DNA from: Labia minor
Lineage: Eukaryota; Arthropoda; Insecta; Dermaptera; Spongiphoridae
NCBI GenBank assembly: GCA_963082975.1
Contig: OY720348.1
Coordinates: 21,753,146-21,817,145, forward strand
DNA: 64,000 nucleotides
Direction: 5' to 3'
The position numbers and the translations under genes were made by a program. Of this stretch, positions 12,296 through 24,106 are shown piece by piece. The first letter of the stretch is position 1. Each line of letters begins with the position of its first letter. The notes under the pieces were generated by a model, which was not told the DNA's origin, did not search any database, and worked only from the letters and a program-made list of their open reading frames with translations.

Positions 12296-12895
12296 ACTAT
12301 CTCGTAAGAGATAGTATTGCGATCACGAAAATTTTCGATGTTGAGATTTTGATGTTTTTATACGTTTTGAAGGTTCCTGAATCATTTTCACTAAGGTTGA
12401 GAAAAATGTCTGTGTGTGTGTATGTGTGTGTATGTATGTAACCAAGATTACGGAAAAACGGTTTGAGCTAGAATGATGAAATTTGGGTCATGAGCATTAT
12501 TCAAAATTCATAGTTTTCTATCAACTTTTGAGAAATGAAGCTCAACCGGAAGAGGGTCATTACCTACAACGTTTTGATTTTTTTTCCTCTAAAGTCACCG
12601 TAAAAATAAAGATATATGTTTGATAATTTTTCACATGATTAATAATTGTATAAAACTGCTTTATATAGAATTTCAGCTTGATTGATTCCCTGAAATTACC
12701 AGAATTAATTTTTTAACACTGCAAATCTCACGCGCCAACACACGACATGGTGCCATCAACAAAAAGCCAAACATGCGCTGGTTTAATATTTATTATTTAT
12801 AATTTATAATTAATTAAATTTAATTTAAATATAATATATTTTGTTATTTAATCCAATTTAAATTGCGAGATAGTCGAGTGGTGACACTCCAGCTA
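12296..12895 (-). mobile_element. Family B Helentron-like element (B1)
   Basis: On the minus strand it begins AGCTGGAGTGTCACCACTCG, then the subterminal repeat GACTATCTCGCA, and ends in its inverse next to an ACTATCTC.../GAGATAGT hairpin. Inside are a GT-rich microsatellite (TGTGTGTATG), a core with GATGAAATTTGG and CAACCGGAAGAGGGTC, and the block ATGGTGCCATCAAC. No coding capacity. Confidence 0.72.
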
Positions 12896-13307
12896 ATTTT
12901 TTTATATAAACATAAACGATTAGTAAATTAATTTTAATATTTTTACGAATAGTATAAATAGATATATTTTTTGTGTTTTTCTTTTCAATCTGTAAAAGAA
13001 GTTACATTTTTATCTTATTTATTCCATTTTATTTTCATCCCCAAAGTTATGAACCACGCCTCCAACAATTCAAAAAATAAAAGATTTATAGATTTTATTT
13101 ATAGTATATTACAGATAAAAATTAATCAATCTTAGGATATCTTAGGATATCTAAATGTATATAATTTGATATTAAATTATAATAATAAATTATTATAAAT
13201 TATATCAAGTTATTTTATTAACTTTAAATGTATCAATTTAATAAATATATAATTACGAAAACTGAAAAATATGTTATGTGATATTGTTATACTTTGAAAA
13301 CATAACA

Positions 13308-13587
13308 TAGTGATTCGCAACCTGGGCGGATCGACATCTTAAAAGAGGCGATTATTTGACTATACGATTTTGGAAGGCGATAAGTTATTTTTTTTTGGGA
13401 GGGGGGGAAATCATTTTCAACTCTAAAAAAAGGTCAGATGATTTTGCGATCAGGGTTTTTAAACAACTTTTTTCAATATGGTTCTAAAAAAAACAAAAAG
13501 GTAAGATGATTTTGAATTTTTATCTGTTAAAATTTATAGGGGGTCTTACGGAGTGGGCGTTTGGTTCAAAAAGGTTGAGAACCACTA
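13308..13587. mobile_element. hAT-type MITE, 280 bp, perfect 8-bp duplication
   Basis: Ends TAGTGATTCGCAACC and GGTTGAGAACCACTA with flanking octamer ACATAACA perfect on both sides (13300-13307 and 13588-13595). The body contains AAAAGGT(A/C)AGATGATTTTG twice. Related to, but distinct from, the CAGTGATTCTCAACC group. Confidence 0.88.
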
Positions 13588-13719
13588 ACATAACATATCA
13601 AAACATAATATAAACAAAAAATCATATAATATAATATTATATAATCATATAATATAAAAAAAAATTTATTCTCTATCTACAACTTTGTCCATATATTAAC
13701 TATAAACAAGAATAATAAA

Positions 13720-14002
13720 TCTGGAGTGTCTCCACTCGACAATCTCGTAAATTTGAATTGGATTAATTAACACGTATATTATATTAAAATTAAATTTAAT
13801 TAATTAAATTATAAATTAAAATTAATATATATACATATATTAAACCAGCGTATGTTTGACTCTTTGTTGATGGCACCACATTACGTGCTGGTGAGTGATT
13901 TGCAGTTGTGTTAACAAATTAATTCTGGTACTTTTAGCGATTCAATCAAGCTGAAATTCTATATATAGAAGTTTTATACAATTTTTAATCATGAGAGATA
14001 GT
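13720..14002 (+). mobile_element. Family B element, large internal deletion (B2)
   Basis: The 5' end CTGGAGTGTCTCCACTCGAC and the AT-rich stretch are intact. The copy then jumps from AATTTTTAATCATG straight to the terminal GAGAGATAGT, losing the core and microsatellite. Confidence 0.65.
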
Positions 14003-14625
14003 CACAGATTTTGTTAATAATTTATTGTAATTTTTATCCTACTTTAAATAAATACATTAGAAAGAACATATTACTCTTTTTTATCTAGATGTGTAACTTT
14101 CCTAACTGCAATTTAAAAATTGTGGAATTTTCAGTTAAATGAAAAATTATTTATTTGGAGATAAAACCAACGTTTCAGCAAGAATATGAAAAAATAAAAA
14201 TTTATTGATGAAATGTCACAGTTTTACCTCTAAAGAAATAATATTTCTCTTAACTTAAAATTCCACAATTTTTTTCATTCCAAAAATTCCTTCTAAATAA
14301 AAATAAATTTAAAAAACCAACCAAGCGCCCCCACACGCTTTTTCGTCAATTAGTTATTCTTATCGTAGCCAGGAGGCGCTAAATAAGGTTTCAAAAGTTA
14401 ACATGGTCGTGTCAAGTCTATAATATGGTCTATGGATTAAATAATGCACCAAAAGTTTTATTTTGAAACTGAATCGTTTCCACAGACTATCGTTGCTCTC
14501 TTAAAGACGAATATTTGGTTGTTATTTTTATTGTAAATCAAAATTTAGAATCTGTGTTTAAAACTTTTATATTACTTATTACCTAGAATATATTTTATAA
14601 TTGATAATACATTAATCAATTAAAA

Positions 14626-16966
14626 ATGGATCTTTATTCACAAGAAGACACAAAATATCCAATATATATAGGTAATTTTCTATTTTAATGTGTTTTTTCA
14701 TCTAAAGCATGGGTTTCCAAACTTTTTTTGTCTCGTAGACCCCTTGCCATGTTTATCGGTTTTGGATAGACCCCCCTAAATTGATTTTGATTTTTTATAA
14801 AAATATTTTACCCTTTTTTTAGAGCCTTATTGAAAAATCAAAAATGATTTCCTTTTTTTTTAGAGTAGGGGAAACACGTAGTAGACCCCCATAGACTCTG
14901 ATTTTCATTTCATGGACCCCCAAATTTGTTATTGGCTGGCGTAGACCCCTTGCAGGTCTAAATCGATTCCTAAAAAAAAATTAAATATTTGTTTAATAAA
15001 AATTAAATTAAATATTATATAAAATAAAAAATATTATTTTATAAATATAAAAAAATAAAAAATATTCTATAAATATAAAAAATATTATTTTAAATAGGAT
15101 TAAATATTATTTGAATAAAAATAAAATATTTTTTATAGCTAAAATTAAATATTTATTTATTTCCTTAACAATTTCTGGTAATTTATATATCTATGTTTTT
15201 TTCATCGAAAGTAATGTTAATAATCACCAAAATTATTTTTTTTAATATTATTTGTAGTGTATATTAATTATAAAATACTTAGATATATAAAAATATAATG
15301 AACTAAAATAACAAAATCTTTTTTAGGTCCTCTATATTCTTGCGTATATTGCCATACGAATTTTATAAGTGAGGAATTTTTATGTAAACATCTAAAAAAA
15401 TGTTTTCATAAAATAATATTTTCAATATTCAAAAATGATGTAAAACTCAAAAAGGATACGGAGAAATATTTAGACGAAAAATGTGAAGAAGAAACTGATT
15501 CAATCCATACAGAAGGCAATCGTTTACAATGTAATTATTGTAAAAAGAAATTTAATGTGAAATCAAATTTAGATAAACATTTATTAATTCATACAGGAGA
15601 AAAACCTTTTGAATGTAATTATTGTGAAAAGAAATTTAATCGGAAATCACATTTAAAAACACATATATTAATTCATACAGGAGAAAAACCTTTTGAATGT
15701 AATTATTGTGAAAAGAAATTTAATGTGAAATCAAATTTAGATAAACATTTATTAATTCATACAGGAGAAAAACCTTTTGAATGTAATTATTGTGAAACGA
15801 AATTTAATCAGAAATCAATTTTAAAAACACATTTATTAATTCATTCAGGAGAAAAACCTTTTGAATGTAATTATTGTAAAAAGAATTTTAATATGAAATC
15901 AACTTTAAATAGACATTTATTAATTCATACAGGAGAACAACCTTTTGAATGTAATTATTGTGAAAAGAAATTTAATCGCAAAGAAATTTTAAATAAACAT
16001 TTATTAATTCATACAGGAGAAAAACCTTTTGAATGTAATTATTGTGAAAAGAAATTTAATGTGAAATCAAATTTAAAAACACATTTATTAATTCATACAG
16101 GAGAAAAACCTTTTGAATGTATTTATTGTAAAAAGAAATTTAACCAGAAATCAACTTTAAAAACACATTTATTAATTCATACAGGAGAAAAACCTTTTGA
16201 ATGCAATTATTGTGAAACGAAATTTAATCAGAAATCAACTTTAAAAACACATTTATTAATTCATACAGGAGAACAACCTTTTGAATGTAATTATTGTAAA
16301 AAGAATTTTAATATGAAATCAACTTTAAATAAACATTTATTAATTCATACAGGAGAAAAACCTTTTGAATGCAATTATTGTGAAAAGAAATTTAATCGGA
16401 AAGAAACTTTAAATAAACATTTATTAATTCATACAGGAGAAAAACCTTTTGTATGTAATTATTGTAAAAAGAATTTTAATATGAAATCAACTTTAATTAA
16501 ACATATATTAATTCATACAGGAGAAAAACCTTTTGAATGTAATTATTGTGAAAAGAAATTTAATCGGAAAGAAACTTTAAATAATCATTTATTAATTCAT
16601 ACAGGAGAAAAACCTTTTGAATGTAATTATTGTGAAACGAAATTTAATCAGAAATCAACTTTAAAAACACATTTATCAATTCATACAGGAGAAAAACCTT
16701 TTGAATGTAATTATTGTGAAAAGAAATTTAATCAGAAAGTAACTTTAAAAACACATTTATTAATTCATACAGGAGAAAAACCTTTTGAATGTAATTATTG
16801 TAAAAAGAATTTTAATATGAAATCAACTTTAAATAGACATTTATTAATTCATACAGGAGAAAAACCTTTTGAATGTAATTATTGTGAAAAGAAATTTAAT
16901 GTGAAATCAAATTTAAAAACACATTTATTAATTCATACAGGAGAAAAACCTTTTGAATGTAATTAG
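14626..16966 (+). CDS. C2H2 zinc-finger array protein (two exons)
   Basis: Likely a nuclear DNA-binding protein of 561 residues. Exon 1 is 14626-14671 (MDLYSQEDTKYPIYI, donor G|GTAATT); exon 2 is 15327-16966 (acceptor TTTTTAG), joined within a glycine codon. Residues about 20-43 form an atypical finger CVYC...H...C. Seventeen canonical fingers follow in 28-residue steps (CNYC-X12-H-X3-H) joined by TGEKPFE linkers. There is no KRAB, ZAD or BTB domain. Putative base-contact residues fall in few classes (VKSN, RKSH, QKST, MKST, RKET), and the 84-bp units are nearly identical, indicating recent tandem duplication or homogenisation. The protein stops at GEKPFECN because the next finger is broken. 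The frame continues upstream of the GTG at 15557 to the acceptor. Targets are unknown. The intron holds a hAT-like relic. Confidence 0.9.
14708..14970. mobile_element. Degenerate hAT-like MITE in zinc-finger gene intron
   Basis: Starts CATGGGTTTCCAAACTTTTT and contains repeated GTAGACCCC(TT) blocks typical of hAT MITEs of the TTCCAAAC class. The expected right inverted end is not clear (AATCGATTCC is only a weak match) and no duplication was found. Confidence 0.45.
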
Positions 16967-17029
16967 TAAAAAGTTTTTCGGAATGAAATTATTGAAAAAA
17001 GAAAATTATTAAACATTTACTAATACATC
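16961..17029 (+). pseudogene. Decayed 18th zinc finger downstream of the stop
   Basis: Aligning AATTAGTAAAAAG with the usual AATTATTGTAAAAAG shows a 2-bp loss that creates the TAG stop. Finger-like DNA continues to AAACATTTACTAATACAT, matching the AAACATTTATTAATTCAT of intact units. The array was therefore longer before this indel. Confidence 0.8.
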
Positions 17030-17036
17030 TTGTTTA

Positions 17037-17042
17037 AATAAA
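17037..17042 (+). terminator. Poly(A) signal AATAAA for the zinc-finger gene
   Basis: A canonical AATAAA lies about 70 bases after the stop codon and just past the decayed finger. It is the first such hexamer after the coding region; use is inferred from position. Confidence 0.5.
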
Positions 17043-17623
17043 AGAGGTATTAATGCAAAAGAAGAAATTAATGCAACTAAAGATTATTTTTGATTCTTTC
17101 TTTGATTATAGTTATTTACTTTATAGTTTTATGTTCAATTCAATACAAATATTATATGTTTAACTGATTATTAATATTAATTAATGTATTTCAGCCATTA
17201 ATAAAAAAAATTATTATCTAAATACCTTTAAATATCTTGTTTATTATTCACACACAAACACACACACACATGTTTGTTTATTTGTTATCTATTTATTCAA
17301 ATCTAAAATACGCCAAAAGATGTTTTCAATTTATTAAAATTCTAATTTGAGTTCTGAACTTTTAATTTTTACAGCGGAATGTTATTTGAATATACTTATT
17401 GTAATTAATTGATTGTATATAATGAAAAATTTGATTTACATTTTCATTTCTTTAAACTTACAGTGAACAATGTTATTGATAATATATATATCGCTCGACC
17501 CTTTGACAAATTTATACAATTTATTATTATTTATATTTCAAGCTTAAAAATTTCACAAAATTTCATCCTATATTATATATATATATTTAAATAATATTAA
17601 TACAATATCAATTAAAAAAGAAT

Positions 17624-17860
17624 GACGGGAGGCAAATTTTAATATGGATGACGTAATTTGCGATATCATTTAAATTTACTATTTAAAATGAAGAAAATAC
17701 TAATAAAGTTGATTTTTCTCGCGTCTGAAACCAATACAGATCTATTTTTCTTCATAGATATTATCTATAGTGTGAATTTCAAAAAAATCCTTACAGCGGT
17801 TTAATATCTCAAAAATATACAAATCTATATATATACAGTTTTTTCTAGTATAATAATATA
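17624..17860 (+). mobile_element. Family A-like divergent element (variant D)
   Basis: Contains GATGACGTAATTTGCGATATC, a diverged CRE-like block, then ACTAATAAAGTTGATTTTTC and GAAACCAATACAGATC, which track the family A interior (ACTAATGAAGATGATTTTTC, AAACCAATACAAAGTG). A similar segment lies inverted at 40.8-41.0 kb. Ends are not defined. Confidence 0.5.
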
Positions 17861-17861
17861 A

Positions 17862-17892
<31 letters not shown>

Positions 17893-17895
17893 ATA

Positions 17896-18143
17896 GAAGA
17901 TGAACTTCCAACAGAACTTCAGTGCAAAATGATGACATACTAAAAACGAAGTTCAAAGGTCTGGATCTAACATAATTCTATGAATATCTTTCCGAGAATG
18001 AATACGAACAATTAAAATCATATGCACTCGGTATTTGGAAGTACATACCATTGTGAAAAGACATTTTCAAAAATGAAATATACCAAATCGCAATACAGAT
18101 CATTATTAACAGATGACCATTTGCAAACAACTTTAATTATATA
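17896..18143 (+). pseudogene. hAT transposase C-terminal remnant, frameshifted
   Basis: In shifting frames the translation gives EDELPTELQ, then ILKTKFKGLDLT, FYEYLSENEYEQLKSYAL, then FGSTYHCEKTFSKMKYTKSQ and YRSLLTDDHLQTTL. This matches the hAT dimerisation region (FGSTYLCEQ-FS-M ... RS-LTD-HL) of ZBED5/Charlie-like transposases. At least one in-frame stop and one frameshift break it. The minus-strand open frame here is a shadow. Confidence 0.88.
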
Positions 18144-18432
18144 AAGTACACTTTGTATCCGATGAAATAATATCTCCGAAAAAATTATATTCATCACATT
18201 AATGCAAAATTTAATCTTTAACAATAAGTTTATTAATAAATGAAACTGTGCAATTTATAGTTACCATTGTACGAGTACAGGTACAAAATATATATATTAT
18301 ACACACACACACATACATGTTATTATTAATACATATTTTGTAATTGCAAATATGTTGCGAATAAAAAAATTTATAGTACTAATTTTTTTTATTAGATTCT
18401 TCGTTAGGACAGTAAAATATATATACTAACTT

Positions 18433-18505
18433 GTCTGGCCCCCAGATCTTTAATATTTTTATACTTGGCCCTTTAGTTTAGTTTATTTTAGTTTGGCGAC
18501 CCCTG
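18433..18505 (+). mobile_element. hAT 3' terminus (GGCGACCCCTG)
   Basis: The segment TGGCCCTTTAGTTTAG... TTTGGCGACCCCTG is the kind of 3' end found on ZBED-type hAT elements and lies downstream of the transposase remnant, so the two probably belong together. No left terminal repeat was found. Confidence 0.5.
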
Positions 18506-18734
18506 CTCTATTCTATTACATACAGTTAATAAAATTAAGATTACATATTTTTTTTATATATATACAATATGTACCCCCGAAATAATACATAGTATTTGGT
18601 TGAAAGTCTGTATGTCAAATGTTTCATCCATTTTGTTGTGTCATTTGATTTGTGTTCTTATTTAAATTATATTTTAATTTAATCAGTAAATTAATTTTAT
18701 ATTATTATTATATTTGTTATATCTATAGTATATC

Positions 18735-18762
18735 TATTACATTTGTAGTTTGCCGACCCCTG
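18735..18762 (+). mobile_element. Second hAT 3' terminus (TTTGCCGACCCCTG)
   Basis: Another GCCGACCCCTG end 257 bp after the previous one, suggesting either a nested insertion or a separate truncated copy. Confidence 0.4.
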
Positions 18763-18825
18763 ATGTAAACAAAGATTACTGGAACAAATATTCATCAATA
18801 TAAATAATTATATATTCAAACTCAA

Positions 18826-19412
18826 ACTCGACTATCTCGTAAATTTGAAATGAATTAATTAACACGTATATTATATTTAAATTAAATTTAATTAATTAAA
18901 TTATAAATTAAAATTAATAAATATACATATATTAAACCAGCGCGTGTCTGTTTCTTTGTTGATGGCACCACGTCACGTGCTGGCGCGTGATTTGCAGTCG
19001 TGTTCACAAATTAATTATGGTACTTTCAGCGATTCAATCAAACAGAAATTCTATATATATAGCAGTTTTATACAATTTTTAATCATGTGACAAACTATCA
19101 AACATATATCTTTATTTTTACGGTCACTTTAGAGGAAAAAAAATTAAAACGTTGTAGGTAATGACAGTCTTCCAGATGAGCTACATTTCTCAAAAGATGA
19201 TAGAAAACTACGAATTTTGAATAATGCCCGTATACCAAATTTCATTATTCTAGCTCAAATCGTTTTAATCATGTCTACATACACACATATACACAGATAT
19301 TTTTCTCGACCTTAATGAAAATGACTCAGGGACCTTCAAAACATATAAAAACATCAAAATCTCGACATCTAAAATTTTCCTGATCGCAATACTATCTCTG
19401 GCGAGATAATAA
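18826..19412 (+). mobile_element. Family B element, near full length (B3)
   Basis: Starts at the subterminal repeat CTCGACTATCTCG and ends at the ACTATCTCTGGCGAGATA hairpin followed by A residues. The core (CAAATTTCATTATTCTAGCTC and its neighbours) and an ACACACATATACACAG microsatellite are present. The very 5' GGAGTGTCTCC hairpin is missing. Confidence 0.7.
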
Positions 19413-19950
19413 AAATTGGTAATGATAAAAAATAGTATAATATAAAATAATACATAATAGTAACATTATGATGATTAAATATATTAGTAATTTATTTCTA
19501 AGACTTATTTATACACTGAAAAAATTTGAAATTAAATTGTGTTATAAAACATATCCTCCAAGGTAGGCAACCAAACGTGATGGAAAATTGTAGAAATGAT
19601 AGAAGGGGAAGGAAGAGTCAAGCAGCAATCCAATTCATACTCTCCGCTTAACTTCAATTTTAGATAGGACATTACTTTTTATTCACAATTCAGATTAGAT
19701 AAATAAATATCACTAAATTAATGAATAAAGTATATTTTATTATGGAATAAAAGAATAGTAAATGGAAGATTTTCTTGAATATCTTGAAATTTCTTATTAT
19801 TATATTTATTATACTACCGAATTTCATCATCATATATAAATATATATATAATTCCAAATCGATTAAGAATTAAAAATAAACAAATGTTGAATATCCATTG
19901 AGCCCTTCTTCAAGATTTTGTTGTATAATTCATAAAAATGTAGAATTTCA
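19413..19950. other. AT-rich stretch downstream of miR-263b
   Basis: No gene or repeat recognised. On the minus strand this is the region just 3' of the miR-263b hairpin, so it would belong to the tail or intron of its primary transcript. Confidence 0.4.
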
Positions 19951-19951
19951 A

Positions 19952-20025
19952 GTTGTGAACTTTGGCACCGAAAGATCCACGATTCATATCTATCTGTGAA
20001 TTCTTCCAGTGCCAAGACACACAAC
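19952..20025 (-). ncRNA. mir-263b: microRNA miR-263b precursor
   Basis: On the minus strand a 74-nt hairpin carries a 5p arm starting CUUGGCACUGGAAGAAUUCA (19994-20016). From memory this matches arthropod miR-263b, seed UUGGCAC, with about one base different from Drosophila. The 3p arm (19961-19981) starts CGUGGAUCUU and pairs along the whole 5p arm; a lower stem GUUGUG/CACAAC extends it and the loop is about 12 nt. In Drosophila miR-263a/b protect sense-organ precursors from apoptosis by repressing hid; the family is related to vertebrate miR-183/96/182. Its likely 5' exons lie at 20.5-21.3 kb, and miR-263a lies 11 kb upstream on the same strand. The plus-strand frame starting at 19962 overlaps the hairpin and is not taken as a gene. 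Confidence 0.95.
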
Positions 20026-20457
20026 GAGATGAAGAAGGCAGAAAAGAAAGTAAATCATCTTACAATCACAATCATTCTTCTTTCAAAAGCATTGTAGCAG
20101 CATTGGGTAACATCTCAATACATAATTCATGGACTCCTATTCTTAATTATAGTAAATCTATTTTTTTTAAAATACAAAAAAATTATAAAAAAAAAAAGAA
20201 AATTAATATTAGATGTAATAAGTATAATATACATATCTAATAAAAAAAAAGAAATTGTAGTATAATAGAATAGGGAGAGTGAAAAAAAAAAGAGGATGAG
20301 GTTTGTCCTTGTGGTATATATTTCAGTAGTAAAGAGTAAAAGGATGATTGAGAAGGTTTCCTGACATCGGCAACTGGCATAGAAAGAAGAAAACATGAGG
20401 CGGAGATAAAAATTGGATCAATAAAATGCCTCTCGGAAGGTAATGAATTTTATCCTT

Positions 20458-21290
20458 ACCTGGAAGAGCAGCTTGATGATTGGGAATCGGTTTTAAGGGA
20501 GAGTGACACCTGCACCTAACCAATTCGACCATCTGTTCCCTTTCCAAGCTTATTTCATCTCCCGAGGTTCTACGTTGACGAAACAAAATTCGAGTCTGAA
20601 CGGGAATGCGGGTGAGTCGATAAACGGATCAATAGGTTCGAGTCGTCGACGAACTGAGCAAACTCACCTTTGGTCAACGAGGGAGGTGGGCAGCCCCAAT
20701 CAACAAGCACGCAAACAAGCAATCAGTAGCTTAGGAATCGACCGGCGAGCCTGACAACCTGGCAACCGGGAAGAGATTCCACGTAGGGGAGGCATTTCGG
20801 AAAAGTAGCCAGATGGCTTATTTCAGGGGGACTCCACACCTGCACGACTGGATGACTCAGCTGAATGTGTTGTACCCGGTGGCAACTCTACAACGCATTC
20901 GCCGAGTACACCTCGAGGCAGGTCCTGTGAACGGCCCAAAAAACCAAACTCACCCGAGCTCTGGTCGCCACGAAATGTCACGACAAAATAAACAGAACGA
21001 GCGTCTCGTTGCCAAGCAGCCCCTCGATTTATTGATTCCCGTTGAGTGACTCTCGAATTAATTGCTTGCTTTGGCTTAGCACACCCCCTCCCCCCTCCCC
21101 ACCAAAACCCACCTCACCTCATCTCTCAACCCCGACGCCACCCCCCAGAATGCGCTTGCGCGTCGACAGCCAATCTGAATCGTTTCTAATTAGCGGTCGA
21201 TCGACCGGCGACCAATCGTCGCCAAGAACCGTCCTTCGTATAGGGGCGCTATAAACTCACCCCCCCTCCCCTCCTCCCCGGGATGAATAA
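20458..21290 (-). promoter_or_regulatory. GC-rich island, candidate 5' exons of pri-miR-263b
   Basis: An abrupt GC-rich block in very AT-rich surroundings. Read on minus it holds four strong donor-like sites: CCAG|GTAAGG (exon end 20460), AAAG|GTGAGT (20668), CGG|GTGAGT (20954) and GGG|GTGAGT (21261). No long open frame on either strand has recognisable content. The miR-263b hairpin begins about 430 nt beyond the last donor, fitting alternative first exons of a non-coding primary transcript. Role inferred from position and splice motifs only. Confidence 0.5.
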
Positions 21291-21990
21291 CCATCACCCC
21301 ATCTCGCTTATTGACTGCGCTTTCCTCGAACAAAATCGATAGTTGCACACGAAGATCGATTCAAATAATATGTCTTTTGGTCTTGAAACGCTCCATTTCA
21401 CAATTACATCATTAGAAAGGGTTACAAAATTAAATAAAAAACAAAAAAAAAAACAAAAAAACATACTTATTATTATAATAGCAATTAATTAAGAAATATG
21501 TAGAAATTATATCAGAGTGGGTTGAATTTGATCTTTGCTGATTCATTATATATATATATATATATTTTTTAATAATTATTTAATAGATAAAAGATAAAGA
21601 TAATTTCCATATCCATTTAATTAGAATGATAGTACATTTGTCAATAATTAAAATGATACATAATTAATCAAAATTCATGAAATATTAAATCTTAATATAT
21701 TTTCTTTTTTTTTTATTATCGCCTTTTTATTTTTGAATTATGGGAATTTAATGAATGTCAACGATCAAAAAATTAGGTCACTATCATCATCAGCATATTC
21801 CCAGAATGTTAAATCAATATTCTACAGTATGGAAAATTTGACAACGATGAAATATTTTTTTTTTTTGTTATAATCGATTAACCAACTAGAAGAGATAATT
21901 TTTATATATATTTATCTAAGATGAGAAAAATTAAATCCTAGTATGATGAAGTAGAGTATAGTGTTGAATGAGATTGGATGGTGGTGGTGG
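21290..21990. other. AT-rich stretch between two GC-rich islands
   Basis: Contains an A-run near 21440 and a TA repeat near 21546-21566. Nothing else recognised. Confidence 0.4.
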
Positions 21991-22330
21991 TGTAGAATAC
22001 CTGGCTGGTGATGCGTAGCATCCCCGATGGGTGAAGGAGGGCCGGCAGCCCTGGAGTGACTGGTGGCCACGGTGGAGAGCAGCCGAAAGACCTGCAGTGG
22101 GAGTGGCCCTCGGCCAGGTTGTTTCCCTTGAGCCGCGTTCCCACCTGCTCGCCACCACAAGCCATTATGCTATCGGGGGATGGCAAGGTTAATGAGCACC
22201 GAGATATTAAAGAAAGGGAGGAAAAGTCACTGGAGGGTAAAAAAAAAAGGAAGAATGGCGGGAGGTGACGGGGGGAGGAGGAGGAAGGGGAATGGGGAGG
22301 GGGAAGTGGAAGGAGAGAAAAGGGTGGTAA
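21990..22330. other. GC-rich, CpG-containing island of unknown role
   Basis: Compositionally like the other islands, with a purine-rich right half (GGGGGGAGGAGGAGGAAGGG). Overlapping short frames on both strands have no recognisable domain. It lies upstream, on minus, of the miR-263b island and may be a further regulatory or exonic block of the same locus. Confidence 0.35.
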
Positions 22331-22777
22331 CACACGCTACATCGCATTTCGTCAAAAAGCCAAAATCATTCTTAAATCTATTATTTTATAGAGAATATAA
22401 TAATCATTGTTGTTCTTTGAAAGAAACTACCCCCTAATATGAAAATATTTTATATTTTATTGCAACATAAAAATATTACATCAAATTGTCATTAAATTTT
22501 GAAGATTTTATAACGTATCGTCGTTTTGATGTCTTTTGAATATGAGACTGTGTGTGTGTGTGTGTTTGAATTATAATACATACAGCTTACAGTTATCATA
22601 TCATAATAACAATTATATTATATAAAAAATATTCTATGTATATAATACTTAACGATTTGTATTTGAAAGATAAAGTGGATAAACTCAGTGCCAGTATTCT
22701 TAAGTCAGGAAGCTTGATTCCCATTTTCCCTTCACTTAAAAGAATTTTTATTATATAATTATAATAAAAGAAAATTT

Positions 22778-22781
<4 letters not shown>

Positions 22782-22816
<35 letters not shown>
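22782..22816. repeat. (TA)n microsatellite
   Basis: About 17 uninterrupted TA units. Confidence 0.95.
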
Positions 22817-22821
<5 letters not shown>

Positions 22822-23049
22822 TTTTATATTTAAAAAGATGGAATTGCATTTAATATTTTAAAAAAATCCTTACGAAAATATATAAAAATATTTCAACCCG
22901 AATATTCAAAGTTTAAATAGAAATCTATTGAATGAATTCCAAATTATATTATTAATTATAATAACACAAATAATAATATGAATTAATTTGAATAATGAAT
23001 TTTATGGATTTATTCTCGTTCAGATAAAATTAATTGGTAAGTAAGGAAA

Positions 23050-23170
23050 TGGGAAGGCATTTCCTTAAGGAACGATATACCACAGCGATACCAACTCCCC
23101 CGCACGGTCACTTGATTCGCCAATCAATACGGCCATGGGGGTTCCACAAACATTCTTGTCCCCTTAATTG
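23050..23170. other. Small GC-richer block, unassigned
   Basis: A 120-bp block (for example CCAACTCCCCCGCACGGTCA and ACGGCCATGGGGGTTCC) stands out from the AT-rich context. No hairpin, open frame or transposon end was recognised. Confidence 0.3.
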
Positions 23171-23479
23171 ACTTGCCTCTTAAATTAGATTCATATAATA
23201 CAAAAAAAAAAAAAAAAAAATAATAAAAAATAAAAAATATCTAAGAATATAATTTAGAATTATGTACTTTTAAAAACTCAAAGGTACTTATTTCAGTTGT
23301 TTAAATATTTGAAATATCAAATTAATATTTCGTTGAAATAAAAAAAACAGGTAAATAATACAAGAAAATTACTAAATCTTTTAATGATTTATTAATGATA
23401 CAAAACCTTCTATTTTATGCGAGCTATGTTTGTTGGTTTATATGTTGTTTTTTTTGCTCTTTTAAAATACTAATTGAGT

Positions 23480-23510
<31 letters not shown>

Positions 23511-24106
23511 AACGCGACTAGAAGTTCAATATTATAGTATGTTCAAAAGAGAGAAAGTATGAGAAATTTCTTTTAATTATTATTTTCATGACGATTTATT
23601 TAAAGAAATTACCATAGATAAATATAGGATATATAATAAATAAATACTATTATAAACTCTAAGAATTTTAAAATATTTTATTAATATATTAATAAGTATT
23701 AAATTTTTAATATTATTATTTATTTATTTTTAACTACAATATATATATAGCATAAAGTTATTAAGTTCTTATATGTAGTTAGAAAAGGCGGAATTTTGTT
23801 TTAAGAGTATTAATTTTAAATCAAATATAAATAAAATATTTATATTACATCCAATTTAAGTTCATAGTGGGGGAAAAAAACATAGTTCATTTATTAATAT
23901 AAAATCACTCTACTTAATAGGATGAATTGCAACCGCCTTATAAACAAATTTAACAGTTACTAGTTTAAATATAAACTAATAATAAGTAATATTTAAGATG
24001 TTTTTTGTCTAAAATAATTTGATTTATTTTTTAAGTGAAAACTATCTGAAATGTTATGAGTTGGCTTCACCAAACATACTGTATTTGTATACCTGTAGCT
24101 ATAAGA

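Noticed and set aside
12720-12780. GATGGCACCACG-like block in family B as a miRNA seed match
   Set aside because: It is part of a repeated element, with no precursor fold.
19962-20240. 92-codon plus frame starting MAPKDPRF
   Set aside because: Its first part is the antisense of the miR-263b hairpin and the rest runs into poly-A.
20503-21254. Several 70-87 codon frames in the GC-rich island
   Set aside because: Overlap on both strands, none has a recognisable domain; GC-rich DNA lacks stops by chance.
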